Shown: one piece after another, positions 35,836 through 47,805 of the stretch | Numbering within the stretch: the first letter of the stretch is position 1 | How the letters are laid out: the number at the start of each line of letters is the position of its first letter | Assembly: GCA_011634665.1 (NCBI GenBank) | Contig: WAEK01000019.1 | Location: 868,001 to 932,000 of the forward strand | Origin: Mortierella sp. BCC40632 | Lineage: Eukaryota > Mortierellomycota > Mortierellomycetes > Mortierellales > Mortierellaceae | Direction: 5' to 3' | DNA: 64,000 nt | Translations under genes and position numbers: made by a program | The notes under the pieces: model-generated | The model's database searches: none | Told to the model about the DNA's origin: nothing | Seen by the model: the letters and a program-made list of their open reading frames with translations, nothing else

Positions 35836-36505
35836 ACTCACTCACACACTTTCTCTCGCTTATGACCTCTAGCCTCGCCACTAGTCACCAAAAGCCCTTT
35901 TGGATGAGAGACAAGGGTACCCCCGTCAATGGAGTTCATCAAGGGATAGAGCCTTTTCCACCTGGACCGTTGTCCATCGTCTCCTTGTCCACTCCCGCCC
36001 TGCCTCAGCGGGACTATCCTGCCACAGCCTGCAGATTTGGCGAGGCTCTTACTGTCACCCTGCAAAACTCGCCGCACAGGGAGCATGCATTGGCTCATGC
36101 AGGATTAGGAGTACCCAACAGGGACTGGGCAGCATCTAGAAGGAGAAGACGCAATTGAATTGCGCCGCCCACTTACCCCTTTCCCTACCATCTGGTCTAG
36201 AGACGGTGGTCGAAGGGGAGGGGGAGAGGTAGATTTGGACATTGCACCCATTTTGCCGCCCTGGAGCACGTTGTGGTAGAGCCAACCACATCCTTTCGTG
36301 ATGTTGGTTATTGTGGCCACCACAGAAATTGACAAATCTGTCCAAAATATAATTATCGGGTCCACTAGCCAAAGAGTTCCCATTTTTGAGCGCCCTTTTC
36401 CAAAATCTTTCCAAAGTATTATTGGTGTTCTTCGTACATCACTTACGCACCATTCACAATTCATCCCCCCACATCCTCGGCTTTCCTTCCTCAACTTCCC
36501 ACTCT
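35128..36505. other. Spacer ADF-H/PH gene / SEC27
   Basis: About 1.4 kb. The first 500 bases are GA-, AC- and TC-rich microsatellite sequence, including (AC)n at 35587-35604 and (TC)20 at 35792-35831. The later part (35850-36500) is of normal complexity, with a minus-strand open frame at 36105-36494 that overlaps an equally open plus-strand frame and shows no family features. No gene supported. Confidence 0.5.
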
Positions 36506-37081
36506 CTACATTAGGTTCTCAAACGTCTCTTCATCCTTGGCATTCATATCCTGCATCATGACACGGTCATGATCCGATGTTGCCAGGCTTGAAGCGTCAT
36601 CAAAATCAAAGTCGCCCTGTTCAACGGATAAAAAAGAATTGTTCAGGAACAGTCCTCAGGAGTTAGGATCACAATTGTTCTCCAGTCTTTTCTTAGGCAA
36701 AGCAAAAAATAAAAATTTTAAAAAAATCCTCTTACCCTGATGGAACCGGTACCAGTCGTGTTGACCTCCAGCGACATATGGCTCATGTTATCACTGATGG
36801 CATCCAGCCTCTCTTCAGCCAATGATTGGAGATATGGCCTCAAAGCACCATCTCCGTTGGGCAATAAACCACTGACTCCATTCATGCCTCGAGCTTGCTG
36901 CTGTTGATGCGAATGCTGATGACCAATATGTCCATCGTCAACAATCGTTGTACCATCGTTCGAGTCGACATAGGTCTCCGACTCGGGACCAGTCAACGAA
37001 GGCAATCCACGACCTGATTTTATGTCTATGGTTAGATGGGGTACGAAAAAAAAAAAAAAAATGGATCAGTTCCAGTCTATC

Positions 37082-37116
<35 letters not shown>

Positions 37117-38777
37117 GCCTTTGGTTCTTCCAAACACAATGTAATAATAGTTACCAGAGATGATATCACGACTCAGATGCTCCTTCCATTGAGAGTAGGC
37201 AGTAGCAGAGGGAAGGAAAGCCCGCGTTGCCTTAACTGCCTCCTCCGCCATGAGACCGTAGTGAAGGTCTGGGAAAAGATCCTCGTACTCGGTCGGGTCT
37301 GCCAGTGAATCTGCAATCTTGCTCTTGTTGCTTGCAACGAGAGATTGCTTCCAGAGCTGAAGGACACGAGGTACGGCACTAAAGGAAGAATATGAATACT
37401 TAGTTCAAGCGTCTTTTGTCAAGCAATTCCTTCCGATGAGACGAATTGATTTGTCGAGCAACATCTTTCTCACCTTGGAAGATAAGTCCGCGCCATCATG
37501 GCCGCCTCTGGAACACGATCCGTCTCGATCAAGATCTCGATACAGTCTTCGACCTGACCCAACAACAAGTAACATGCAAAGGCAATGTTGGTCTTTCCAG
37601 CCTCATTTGCCATCTCGGCCAATTTCTTGGCACCTTCTGCATTTCCACTTGAAGTATAGATCAAGAGCAATCCACTCAGGTCCTTGGCTTGGACAAAGCA
37701 CTCTTCTGCGAGATTAATCTTCCACTTGCTCATTGCGCAGTCTCCAAGAGTCTTCCACTTCGAGTCCGAATTGGCTTCCCTTGCAATGACCACCGCAACA
37801 TCCAAGCGTTCGAGTTGGATAGCAAGCTCAAACTTGTGATCCTGATCCGTAGATACTTCAAGCGCCAAATCCTTCAAGTCCTGAGCTTCCAAGAATCGCG
37901 CAATCTTGTTAGTCTGGTCATGAGGGATAGTAGGCAACAAGGATGCCGCCGTCTCCAGATCGCCGCGAAGGATCGCAGTTTGATACTCAATGACAGTCAA
38001 TGAGATCGAGTAGCTGATAATGTTCACATCCTTGTCAACGAGGTATAAGCGGTTGTCCCGAAGGATGTAGCCAAGGAGGTAATGGGCTGTGTCAAAATGA
38101 GCTATCGTGTTGGTCAAGCTTCCGACCAAATAGTTCAAACGGTTGGCGCTATTGGTGTAGATAAAACAATCACCAACCCAACATCCGGTCTGCACGCTAA
38201 AATAGCACAAAAGAAAAAAAAATAGAAAGAGAATCAGAATCGCATAAGTGCAAATGCAGTTGCAGTTCCAAATCCATCATCAACAGTCAAGGTAACCATG
38301 ATGCTCACCTCTCATTGATCTCGGCCACAAACTCGAGAGCTTCTTCAACTCCCTCCTCACCAACATCTCCACCTGCCTCCACAAACTGAGAGTAGGCCTG
38401 ACGATTATAGCGCAAAACATAGAAGCTATCCTGGCATGCAATGGTCATCAAATCTCCTGTCTCGGACCAATAGACCAAAAAAAAAGAGGGGGTTGGCATC
38501 CATACATGTTAATTTCTGATCATTCAACTCATCATTCTTGGCTCGGTTCACTCTTCCTACTTACGTTTACTGGCTCGCAATCAATGCGACGAACAGTGAG
38601 ACCCGTCTCCCAGTCGTACAAGTTCAAGAAGCTGGCACTACGGACTCCAAGCAAAGTGCCTCCAAAGATACCCTCAGCCGAATAGTTGAGTCGGATAAGG
38701 TTAGGTCTCTCCTTAAAGTTCTTGAATACTTTGACCTTTGAAGTCGATTCTCGAACAGCATAGCTAGTGGACAGGAA

Positions 38778-38837
<60 letters not shown>

Positions 38838-41029
38838 GCAAGGGAAATGTTGGTGAGTGTGAATAAACTCTTGTTGGACATCCTTCTCTTTTAACATGAG
38901 TGACCGGAGCAAATGTGCATACAGGTTCGAATCCAGAGCCCAGACAAACTCGAGACCGCTACCAAAACTCTTGTTGCGCCAAGCCAAGGCAGTGTAAATG
39001 ATGTATTCGCCATCTCCACAAACAACAACAAAACGTCCGTTGGGACTGTGCTCCAAGGTCTGAGGATACATCTCACAGTTGCCTAGTTCTTTTGCAGCAC
39101 AGGCAATCCGCTCACCATCCTTGATATCATCATCTGAAATGTAAATGAAAGAATTATAGAGATTCAAAAAAAGAAAAAAGAAAAAATAGTGCTTGGTTAG
39201 TATGCGGAATAAATTAAATAGTTTCTCGATGAGCCGCGATCAAAACCCAGGTGGGGCGTCGTACCAACACTGGCCTTCACATTGGCTGTTTGAATTTCGT
39301 GATGCTTTGCCCAGATAATTTTGCCGCTGCTGTCCATGCTTACGGTAGGGTCTTCACGTCCAAGCTGTTACAAAGATAGTCGTCAAATCAAGGATAAGGA
39401 AAAGGTAAGGACTTAATGACAAAAAGGCTAAGGAACGCTTCTTCTCGACAGTGGATAGCATTGGGCAAAAATTGTACCTTGATGACAATAGAACCGAGAT
39501 CATATCCCAAACCAATATTGTTGGATGATCGTTGGTACGCAATGGCCCAAGCACGGTTCAGTCCATAGTTGAGCGTGTTCTCCAGGCGATATGTGTTGGC
39601 ATGCCAGATCTTGACGGCACCATCCTCACTTCCCGAAATGATGATGGGCAGATCAGGGTGAAAGACGGCAAAAGTCACATTTTGAGAATGTCCCTCCAAT
39701 GTCTGCACACAAGTCTTGTTTTGATAGTCCCACACTTTGACATTGCTAAAGGAGGTGAAAAAGTCAATCGAGAAGATAAGTAATTATACAAAAAATATCC
39801 CTGGCCTCGAAAGACGAATTTCGTTCAAGCCTTGGCCATGTTACGCTACTTGTCGTCTCCTGCGGTAATAAGGTAAGGCTTCTCTGCACCATAGTAGTAA
39901 TCAACCCAGTTGACGCTCTTTTCGTGTCCTGCGAGCGTGTAGTTGGCAGAGCTAGATCCAAATGACCAGACCTTGGCAGTTCCATCAACACAGGCCGAGG
40001 CAAAGGTGTTGGTATCCTTGGGGTTGATAGTAATGCACATCACAAACGATGAATGTCCTTCAAAGGTCTATCCGTGAGAAGAAGAAAAAAAAACCCCCTC
40101 CTTAGAATTAGCGGGCGAGACCTCGCTAGAATAACAGACTACTGAATGGTTTAGTGACCGAGTCATCTGTGGCAGTGTTGGTAAGTTTACCTGCATGAGC
40201 GCCCAGTTCTTTTCCCAGTCCCAGAGGCGAATGGTCATATCATCGGATCCCGAGAGAACAAAAGGGCGAGTAGGGTGGACAGCAACGCATCGGACATAGT
40301 CTGCGTGAGCATCCCAGCTGTGAACCTTTTCGCTTGTGTTGTAGTTGAAGACGCGGAGTTGCATGTCATCAGATCCAGTCACGATAAAGTTCTTGCGAGT
40401 AATGAACTTGGCAGCACGGACTAAAAAAGCATCGTATCAGGAGATGACACGTATTTACACACACAAACCACTTCTGAGAGCGTCAGTCAGACTCGCTCAT
40501 ACCTGGCTGACTTGAGACTTCAAATGACTTGACAAGGGCCTAAAGAAACAGAGGTCAAGTAAAAAAGAAAAGGTTAAAAAAAAAAGGCGTCATAAAGCTA
40601 GAAGGCTATAAGTAAAGATGGTCCAGAGATCGGAGGCACCGAGATAACCTCCCTCCCCCGGCCTTTCACCTCTTACCTGAGTCTCGTAATTCCAGATATG
40701 CACATTGCCATCATACAAACTCGAGAGGATCCATGGTTCAGTGGGGTGAAAGTCCATGGATTTGACTCGCTCCGAGTGAGCGAGCAGTTTTTTCTAGAAA
40801 GAGAGAAAAAGCGGGAGTGACACAGTTGAGTTTGATTCCAGTCAGCAATCAGTCATAAAAGTCAACAGGCACAATTGCCATGGTATGGTTTTCATGCGTG
40901 GTGTCTTCTCCATCACTCCAATAAGGTGTTGAAACGACTGTTCATCTGTGCCCTGAGCGCATGGCTGATCTGAGCAACGCTTTTTCTTTTTCTTTTTTTA
41001 TGGTGCCGTACCTTGATCTCCAGTTTCAT
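36506..41029 (-). CDS. SEC27: Coatomer beta' subunit (beta'-COP)
   Basis: The WD40/TPR-like subunit of the COPI coat, which binds dilysine cargo signals in Golgi-to-ER transport. Fourteen exons give 966 residues: 41029-41012, 40793-40677, 40539-40503, 40420-40191, 40067-39850, 39745-39478, 39364-39265, 39133-38923, 38763-38565, 38475-38309, 38196-37474, 37378-37155, 37013-36736, 36616-36506. The N-terminal propeller is near-identical to the family: [84 protein letters not shown]. The alpha-solenoid includes [20 protein letters not shown] and [13 protein letters not shown]. The C-terminal ~130 residues (His/Gln-rich, then acidic) are divergent. The exon 9/10 junction ([11 protein letters not shown]) has no AG: the intron 38564-38476 ends TTTTTTTTTG. 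A (GAAA)n fills intron 8. Confidence 0.96.
38775..38836 (+). repeat. (GAAA)n microsatellite in a SEC27 intron
   Basis: About 15 GAAA units, immediately before the acceptor of exon 9 on the transcribed strand, where it reads (TTTC)n and forms the polypyrimidine tract. Length variation here could affect splicing. Confidence 0.9.
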
Positions 41030-42185
41030 ACCCTAAACGATGGTGAATGGTCAACCACGAAAGAAAGTTAATGGGCTGAAGCTGCAATGCTCCACTAGTA
41101 TAGATGTAGGCGTCAAATCACGTCATGAAGAAGTCCTAGAAGCTTCTCTGCTCCCCTATTTTTTTCATTATTACCATGATGGCGACCTTGACACGCGTAA
41201 ATGTATATGGATGGGGAAGCGGGAGGGGGGAGGAGTCGTGGTGACAGAGATTCCCAGTGGAGAGAGTGTGAAGAGGATAGGTTCACTTTTATCAGTGCTG
41301 TTGCCCTAATGCCTTGACCTGTCCTTATCGAGCTACAAAAAATCGATACGAATCGCGGTTGTCAAGAGATGGGGTCGCCCGCGGATGAACGATGAATGGA
41401 GGAGATGGCGGCGATGCCTTCTCTCCTGCCCCCCCACTTCCCCCCTGTTCTAAAAAGGGACATCCTCAGTCCCAGTGATTCACGTGATGAAGGCTGTCTG
41501 TCTGTCTGAAGGACGCGAATCCAAGAAGGTCTTATCGACTGGCCCAAAGATAGTATTTCCAAACGACTCGATGGCTTTCGAAAGGGCGGGCGAGGCTAAA
41601 AAATACTTTGAAAGAACAGGGTCAAGCAAGCAAGCTAGCAAAGCAAGTAGACTGCAGGCATGGTGCAGTGTGGCTGTGAAGAGTATCAAGTCTGTCTGTA
41701 AGAAAGTGCTGGTTGTGATACCAAAGGGGGTTGTCTACTTGATTTTTTCACCTCGCGTTCTAGGACTGACAGGTGGGCCAGTGCCCTGTCATCACAAGTC
41801 TAAACAGAGTAAGAGAGTGGTTGATGCATTACAAGGAATTGCATCATGTGTTTGGGGGGGTTCCTCCTCCCAGGCCATCCGTCGTTGGGGGCAAGGAATG
41901 AGTAAGGCCCCCCTCATAAGAGCCCTGCATACAGCCACAGGATATTTGTGCGACTTTTTTCTTTTTTCTTTTTTTCTTTCTTACTTTTACTTTCTCACAC
42001 CCATCCTGGCATTCCTCCTCTTATTCCCTTTTCCTTTTTATTTTCCTTTTTCTTGTTAGTGATCTATTAGAATACGCATTCTCTTCCATCGGAATCGACG
42101 CGAAGACCTTTCACTTTTCATTAGAACAGCTGATTACCCTCCCCTCTCCCCCAACCAACCAACCAACCAACACTACGTGGCATCC
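41030..42185. other. Divergent region SEC27 / TatD
   Basis: About 1.15 kb of promoter sequence for two divergent genes. It contains an ACGCGT near 41195, a (CTGT)n at 41499-41509 and CCAACCAACCAACCAACCAA just before the TatD start. A 194-codon plus frame (41475-42059) has a membrane-like Phe-rich tail from simple sequence and no family match, so I do not call it. Confidence 0.5.
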
Positions 42186-43294
42186 ATGATTGACATTCAC
42201 GCGCACATATACCCTCCCACCATCCCAACAGAATCTATCGGTCCATTGCTCCAACGTGCTAGAAACGCTGGTCTGACTTCTGTTATCTCGGTCTCAGAGA
42301 ATCTCCTCGACGCTCGACACATCCTTCGTCTCTCTATCCAACAGCCAGGCTTTCTCTTTGCCTGCGCAGGCCTTCACCCTGCACAACCGATCCGCGACGT
42401 CGATGGAGCCTCGGTCGGAACCAGGTCCGTCCTCGAGACGGATCTCGAGGGTGTCTTTGAGTTTATGGAAGAGAACAAGGCTCGGTTAGTGGGTATCGGA
42501 GAGGTCGGACTCGACTTTACACTTCAGGTGCTCAATTCACCTCATAATCCTGAGAGACTTCGGACTTCGGAAGATGTCAAGACAGAGCAACGCAAGGTGT
42601 TTGCACGTCAGACTCGATTCGCTATCCAGAACAATCTTGCACTCAATGTTCATTCCAGGAGTGCGGGACATCATGCGATCACTCTGTTGGAGGAACTGGA
42701 GGCCAAGAAGGTCGTCCTTCACGCGTTTGATGGTCAGATCAAGTACGTTCGGAAGGCGTTGGCACTTGGATATTATTTTTCGATTCCGACCAGCGTTGTC
42801 AGGATACCTCAGCAACAGGCATTGGCGGAGGAGGTTCCTCTGGAGTTGATGTTGCTCGAGTCGGATACGCCTTGTCTAGGGCCTGAGAAGGGCGTTAGTA
42901 ATGTCCCATCGAACCTTTGTGTTGCTGCTCAGGAAATTGCGCGGATCAAGAACGTTGATCTCGAGACAGTGGTAAGTGAGACCTTTTTTCTTCTTCTCCC
43001 TCTTTTTATTCCAGTCAAGGTGGTTAAAGGCGAATGGTGCATGGTGTACTGCCGCATCTCCCTTGCCAATCCCCATACTCTTTTACCCCGGTCTGATGAT
43101 GCTCTCCTATCTTTTTTTTTTTGGTTACAATTAAAAAAAAAAAAAAAAAAAAACTATCCTTCTTTCTCTTTCTTCTCCTTCCCCATCTCTACTCCTTTTG
43201 TCTACGCACTTAATAGATTGCCATAACAACCGAAAACGCCTACAAGCTCTTCCCAAAGATTCGACCCCACATTCCTCCCATCTCTGTAATATAA
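42186..43294 (+). CDS. TatD-family metal-dependent DNase
   Basis: Member of the TatD/amidohydrolase TIM-barrel superfamily, 3'-5' exonucleases linked to DNA repair and apoptotic DNA degradation. Two exons, 42186-42971 and 43217-43294, give 287 residues. Metal ligands are recognisable: MIDIHAHIYP (HxH), LVGIGEVGLDF (Glu), LNVHSRSAGHH (His), VVLHAFDG (His) and LLESDTPCL (Asp). The FACAGLHPAQ motif is typical. The end ENAYKLFPKIR matches the usual NAxxLFP.. helix. The start was taken at the ATG giving MIDIHAH; an upstream in-frame GTG is not a likely start in a fungus. It is closest to the eukaryotic TATDN3-like branch, though that assignment is tentative. Confidence 0.9.
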
Positions 43295-43696
43295 CTCGGC
43301 CATGGTTTTTTTTCTTCTCATCGAGTACGTAGAGGAATTAAATAATGATAAAAAAAAAAAAAAAAAAAAAGGAGGCATTTGTGGCTGTTACTCGGTGTTT
43401 ACTTGGGGTGTCAATTATAAATGGCATGTATATCGATATTGAGACCAGCATATTAGGACTGGAGTGAGTGAAGACTGAGAAAAGGAACTCATAGAGAACA
43501 AAAAAAAAAAAAAAAAAAAAAGAAAAAGAATAATACTAAATACTCAGGTTGTGGATAGTCAAGAAACGATCAAAAAGGCGAGAGCACAAACACGCTCTTC
43601 ACCAAAATGATCTTTCCTCATTCCATATCCCTGCTGGAATAAAAATAATAAAAGGGATTATAAAAAAGAAAGAAAAGAAAAGAAAAGGATGCGTCT
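43295..43696. other. Convergent spacer TatD / septin
   Basis: A runs at 43351-43370 and 43500-43521, otherwise A/T-rich 3' flank sequence. No gene. Confidence 0.6.
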
Positions 43697-44638
43697 CTAG
43701 TATTGTGTCTCTAGTTGCTTAATTTGTTGCTCCTTTGCCATGAGTTCCTGTTGTTTCGCAGACATCTCTCGCTGTAGCCTTCCTTCGATCTCGTCTAGCA
43801 TATCCTTTTCCTTCCTCATTTGTTCGTCCTTCAAACGTGCATGTTCGTCTTGACCAGAGTCACTCCTGCTCAAGAGTAAAAAGAGGTTCTCTCATGTTAG
43901 ATACAGTTGACCTTTTGACCTTTTGTTCCTAAAAAGAAACCACTGGCAAGCAAAACACAAAGGAAAAAATAAAAAAAATAAAAAACAAAAAGAGAGAGAG
44001 AGAGAGAGTAAATGCACTCCTGCGTTGACATGTACCTACTTACTCCGACTCATTCTCGGCGGTACGAGAAAGCTTCTCGGTACGATAGTTCTCGTACAAG
44101 AAGTCGTGCGTGATCTCCTTCAAGTCCTGCATGTGCGAGCTAGTAAAATGATCGGCAAATCGTATTTTCATAAGGTTAGATCGACCATGCTCACTTTCCT
44201 CTCCCTACCCCTACCCCCACCTGCAAGCTGAACGAGCCTATTAATGACTCGATCCATTATAAATAAATAAATCAATCTTTTACCAGAGCAATGCAGAGCG
44301 CAACTTGGCAAAGTCACAGTGCTCGATGTTGTCGACCTCAACAATACCCCAAGGGTACTGACGAGCGCGGGTCTTGCGACCGCTAATGGTGATTTCTTCC
44401 TCGCATCCAACAAGAGCGAATGGAAGAAGGGACCTCAACTCGCTGTTTTCCTCGACAGTCTCCTCGTCATCCTCCTCGGGATCGTAGGGGAAGTTGTAGA
44501 TCGGGATATTGTAGTGCTCAATATCCTCCATAATCTATGAGCATAGAGATGAACATGGAACCCTTCTGTCAGTTGCTAAGCCCAATCGATTCTAGAGTTC
44601 ATCTTTCCTTGAATGCTCACACACACATTCTCTCTCTC

Positions 44639-44681
<43 letters not shown>

Positions 44682-45434
44682 CTGCTGCTGCAAGCAGCCA
44701 AGTTCTTACTCTCTTCTTGAAATCAGCCAGCTCACTTGGAGTCAGAGAGTCGGCCTTTCCAATCACGGGGATGACATTAATACGGGGGCTCAGGCGCTTC
44801 ATCAACTCGATGTCGATTTCTCGCAGACTAGTCCAAAAGAAACAGGCCACTGGTGGTCAGTACAGCTATCCCTCTCCCTGAGCCTTTTAGATTGGCCCCT
44901 TGAACAGTGGATCGGTAGAGGCAAGACAATGATTGACAAACTGAGCTTACCTGTGACCAGTCGGCGCAATAAAGTAGAGAAGAGCATGGACACGGTTGTC
45001 ACGGAAACGAGGGTTACGCTTGATACGGGACTCTTCCGAAAGAATGTCATCGTACTGGCGCTCCAGGTACCCCAAGATTTCTGAGAAGCTATGTGCGTGT
45101 GCGTGTGTGTGTGTGTGTACGTGTGTGTGAAGGGAGAACGTATTTGAAGAAAGAGAATAATGCGTTGAGTAATGAGGTCCATGGGCCAGCATTTTTGCTA
45201 CCTAAGAGCCCATCTTTCTGGGTTGCCGTCGTCTGCGGGTGTACAGAACAAGTTGCCGAAACCGCTCGTAAACACCACGCAAAGAGAGAGAGAGAGAGAA
45301 AGAGAGAGGAAAAAAAAGAGTTACAGAGAAAATGGAGAAAAAAAAAATAAGGAGTGGTGGAGAGTGTATGCTGGCATTGAGAACAAATCGCAAGGGTCCT
45401 TCCAAGGGGGTTGTTACAGCAAAACGAGCGCATA

Positions 45435-45470
<36 letters not shown>

Positions 45471-46390
45471 TGCTCAGTGCTCCTTTCAAAAAATCATGAA
45501 TGAGCCAGGAATGGATGGGAGAGAGTTGCCTGGGAGCGGGAACAACAGGAGTGTATAAAATGGGCAATTGCGGGGGCGGGAATGGGCATTGGTGTGGAGT
45601 GCGGCAGTCCAGTAAGAGAAGCATCCGGGACGTGAACGAAACCCAAGGACAAATTAGAGGAGGGGGGAGTTATCGGGTTTGGAATCCAGTCTGGTACCCC
45701 TCTCCCACTTACCAGTACTCGTTGTCGATCATATCGCCAAAGCCGGGAGTGTCGACGATGGTCAGCGAGATCTTGACACCATCTTCGTCCAATTCTACAA
45801 TGAGGATGGCATGAAGGAGGCAAAGCGGCATGCAAAAGGGTTAGCAAGAGTCTCAATGGAGAGAGGGAGAAACACAAGTAATTGCCATCGGAAATGGCAC
45901 AAGAGCTACTTTACCAACGGTGTAGGGCTTAATCTTGATGCCCTCCTCAATATGGGCCAGCTCTGGCTCGTCACACTCTCGCTTTGGGACAACATCGGCG
46001 TCACAGAGTGTGTTGATGAATGTGGTGCGGCCGAGACCAGAGGCACCTGGAGAGAATAAATGCGAAAAGTGGAACAGAAAGAAGGAGCCATTGGTTAGAT
46101 ATGGGAGTAGGGTCAACAGGGCGGTTGCATTGAACGGGTGGGGGCAAGCGTGCAAAGGGGTACGAGTGACGGATGACTAACCGACGACCATCATGGTGAA
46201 CTGGAATCCCTTCTTGACATTCTTTCTACGTCCAATACGCTGTCAGAAGCAGACAATGGCCCAAGTCAGTGGGCAGAGTGAGGTAAAGAAAAAGAAAAGA
46301 AAAAGAAAAAAGGTTGTCAGTGGTTGCTTGTGTGCGCGATTCAAAGAGATGGAAAAATAAAGTTAAAGTCTCTTCTCCTACGTGCGACAT
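43697..46390 (-). CDS. CDC11: Septin, Cdc11 class
   Basis: A GTPase-fold cytoskeletal protein that assembles into hetero-oligomeric filaments at septa and hyphal branch points; Cdc11-class septins cap the ends of the octamer. Exons 46390-46382, 46239-46182, 46046-45915, 45794-45713, 45088-44951, 44827-44710, 44534-44284, 44139-44044 and 43868-43697 give 351 residues. Motifs: P-loop [10 protein letters not shown], with Arg in place of the usual Lys; [13 protein letters not shown] (G3); [14 protein letters not shown] (G4); and the septin-unique element from [13 protein letters not shown]-terminal coiled coil is rich in Lys, Glu and Gln. [20 protein letters not shown] and [20 protein letters not shown] match fungal AspA/Cdc11. 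Exon 1 encodes only MSH (9 nt). Confidence 0.94.
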
Positions 46391-46635
46391 GGTTGAATTG
46401 GCAAGGCTGTGTGGAAAGGGGAGGGGGAGGGGGGGATGGATGAGAGGTGATGAAGATGAAGAGTTTTTGGGCGGGATGGGTTGGAGTGGGATCAAATGAG
46501 ATGGAAAAAGAAAAAAAAAGAAGAGGAGAGAGAAGGAAAGAAGGAAAGTACGTAGGCGGTGGTGGATGGTTGCCCAAGAGCTGAAATGAAAGAGAGAGAA
46601 TAGCCAATTGCCGAATGGATGCGCTCCGATGGAGC

Positions 46636-46675
<40 letters not shown>

Positions 46676-47805
46676 CACTCTCTGGCGACTGCGAAAAAAA
46701 AAGGGGGGGGCAATACGAAGGAGAGACGAGTCTGTGTCCCTCCCCGTCCTGGACCAGCAGGCAGGCCCGCCGACAGGGAGGAGCTCCAACTCCTGAAGAG
46801 AGAGAGAAAGTGAAAAAAGAGTAAAAAGAAAAAGCGGGTGCGTGCCCGGCCCTGGCGTGCGCCTGCAGACAACCAGTGGGACAGCCATGTTACTTTCCCC
46901 ACCCCTCTCCATCCCCGCTCGAATCCCTCTGGCTAAAAAAGAAGAGAGGCTTCGCTTGGCCCGTGCAGCTCAGATTGCAGTCACCCCCGCGAAACGCGCC
47001 ACGCCTTTGTCCTATTGTCGTCGTCAGGGACAAGAAGGGAAGAGGAAACAGAGGCGGGCCACTGAAAAAGATAACCCTCTGAACGGCCATTCTACGGAAC
47101 AAAAAAAAAAAAAAAAAAAGCAAACGCAGAGGTGCATACGCGAATCTCGCCCCAACCGTGTCTCGCGCGTGGATAGGTCTCTGTGACTCTTTCTTCCTTT
47201 GGGTCTTTCTTTTCTTTGTCTCCAAAAAAGGGGACGAGATGGAGACACGAGAGAGATGGCAAGTCTAACAGGCTGCGGACGATCTGTGTGCGCGGTCAGA
47301 TTGGCAGACGCGCGGTCCCCAGCAGTTTGGATTGGAGAAAGTCCGATCAGGTGCAAGAGAAAGAAAAACAGACTCGTAAATGCGAAGCAGTCTAAAAGGG
47401 AGCACGACTACATGAGTCGAGCCAATTTCAACAAGGTATTATGAATTTGATGGCTGGTCATGCTATCTCTCTTTTCTCTCTCTCTCTCTCTCTCTCTCTT
47501 ATGCACTCTCGCACGCACGCGGCTTGAATGGCTCATAAAGATATATACTTCTGTCACCAGTGGCGGGTGGGACTGGCCTACTTTTGAATGAAGGCTGGGT
47601 CGAACCAAACTTGCTCTTCTTTCTCTTTCTTCCTTTTCTCTCACTTTCTCACTCACACTCTCCATCTCTCTTCATCTCACACTACTTCAACTCTCATCTA
47701 TCTCTCTTCCGCTCTCACACTCTCGCACTCTCACCACCACCACCGCCTCCTCCAGCAACGGACAGGCAGTAACTTACTGCCAGTCCCACATCCGTCGGTC
47801 CACCT
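46391..47805. other. Divergent region septin / TCP11
   Basis: About 1.4 kb of promoter-proximal sequence with purine- or pyrimidine-biased blocks, (TC)n at 46640-46672 and 47484-47499, and an A run at 47101-47119. A possible upstream short exon (ATG at 47412, MSRANFNK, ending at a GT) would be out of phase with the TCP11 frame, so I did not join it. No other gene seen. Confidence 0.5.

Noticed and set aside
35569..35865. Ser/Leu and Thr/His-rich frames across (CT)n and (CA)n tracts
   Set aside because: Translation of microsatellites only; the same happens at 46600, 44540 and 61800.
41475..42059. 194-codon plus-strand frame before TatD
   Set aside because: No family motif, Phe-rich tail made of T-rich simple sequence, an equally open antisense frame, and it occupies the promoter region between two divergent genes.
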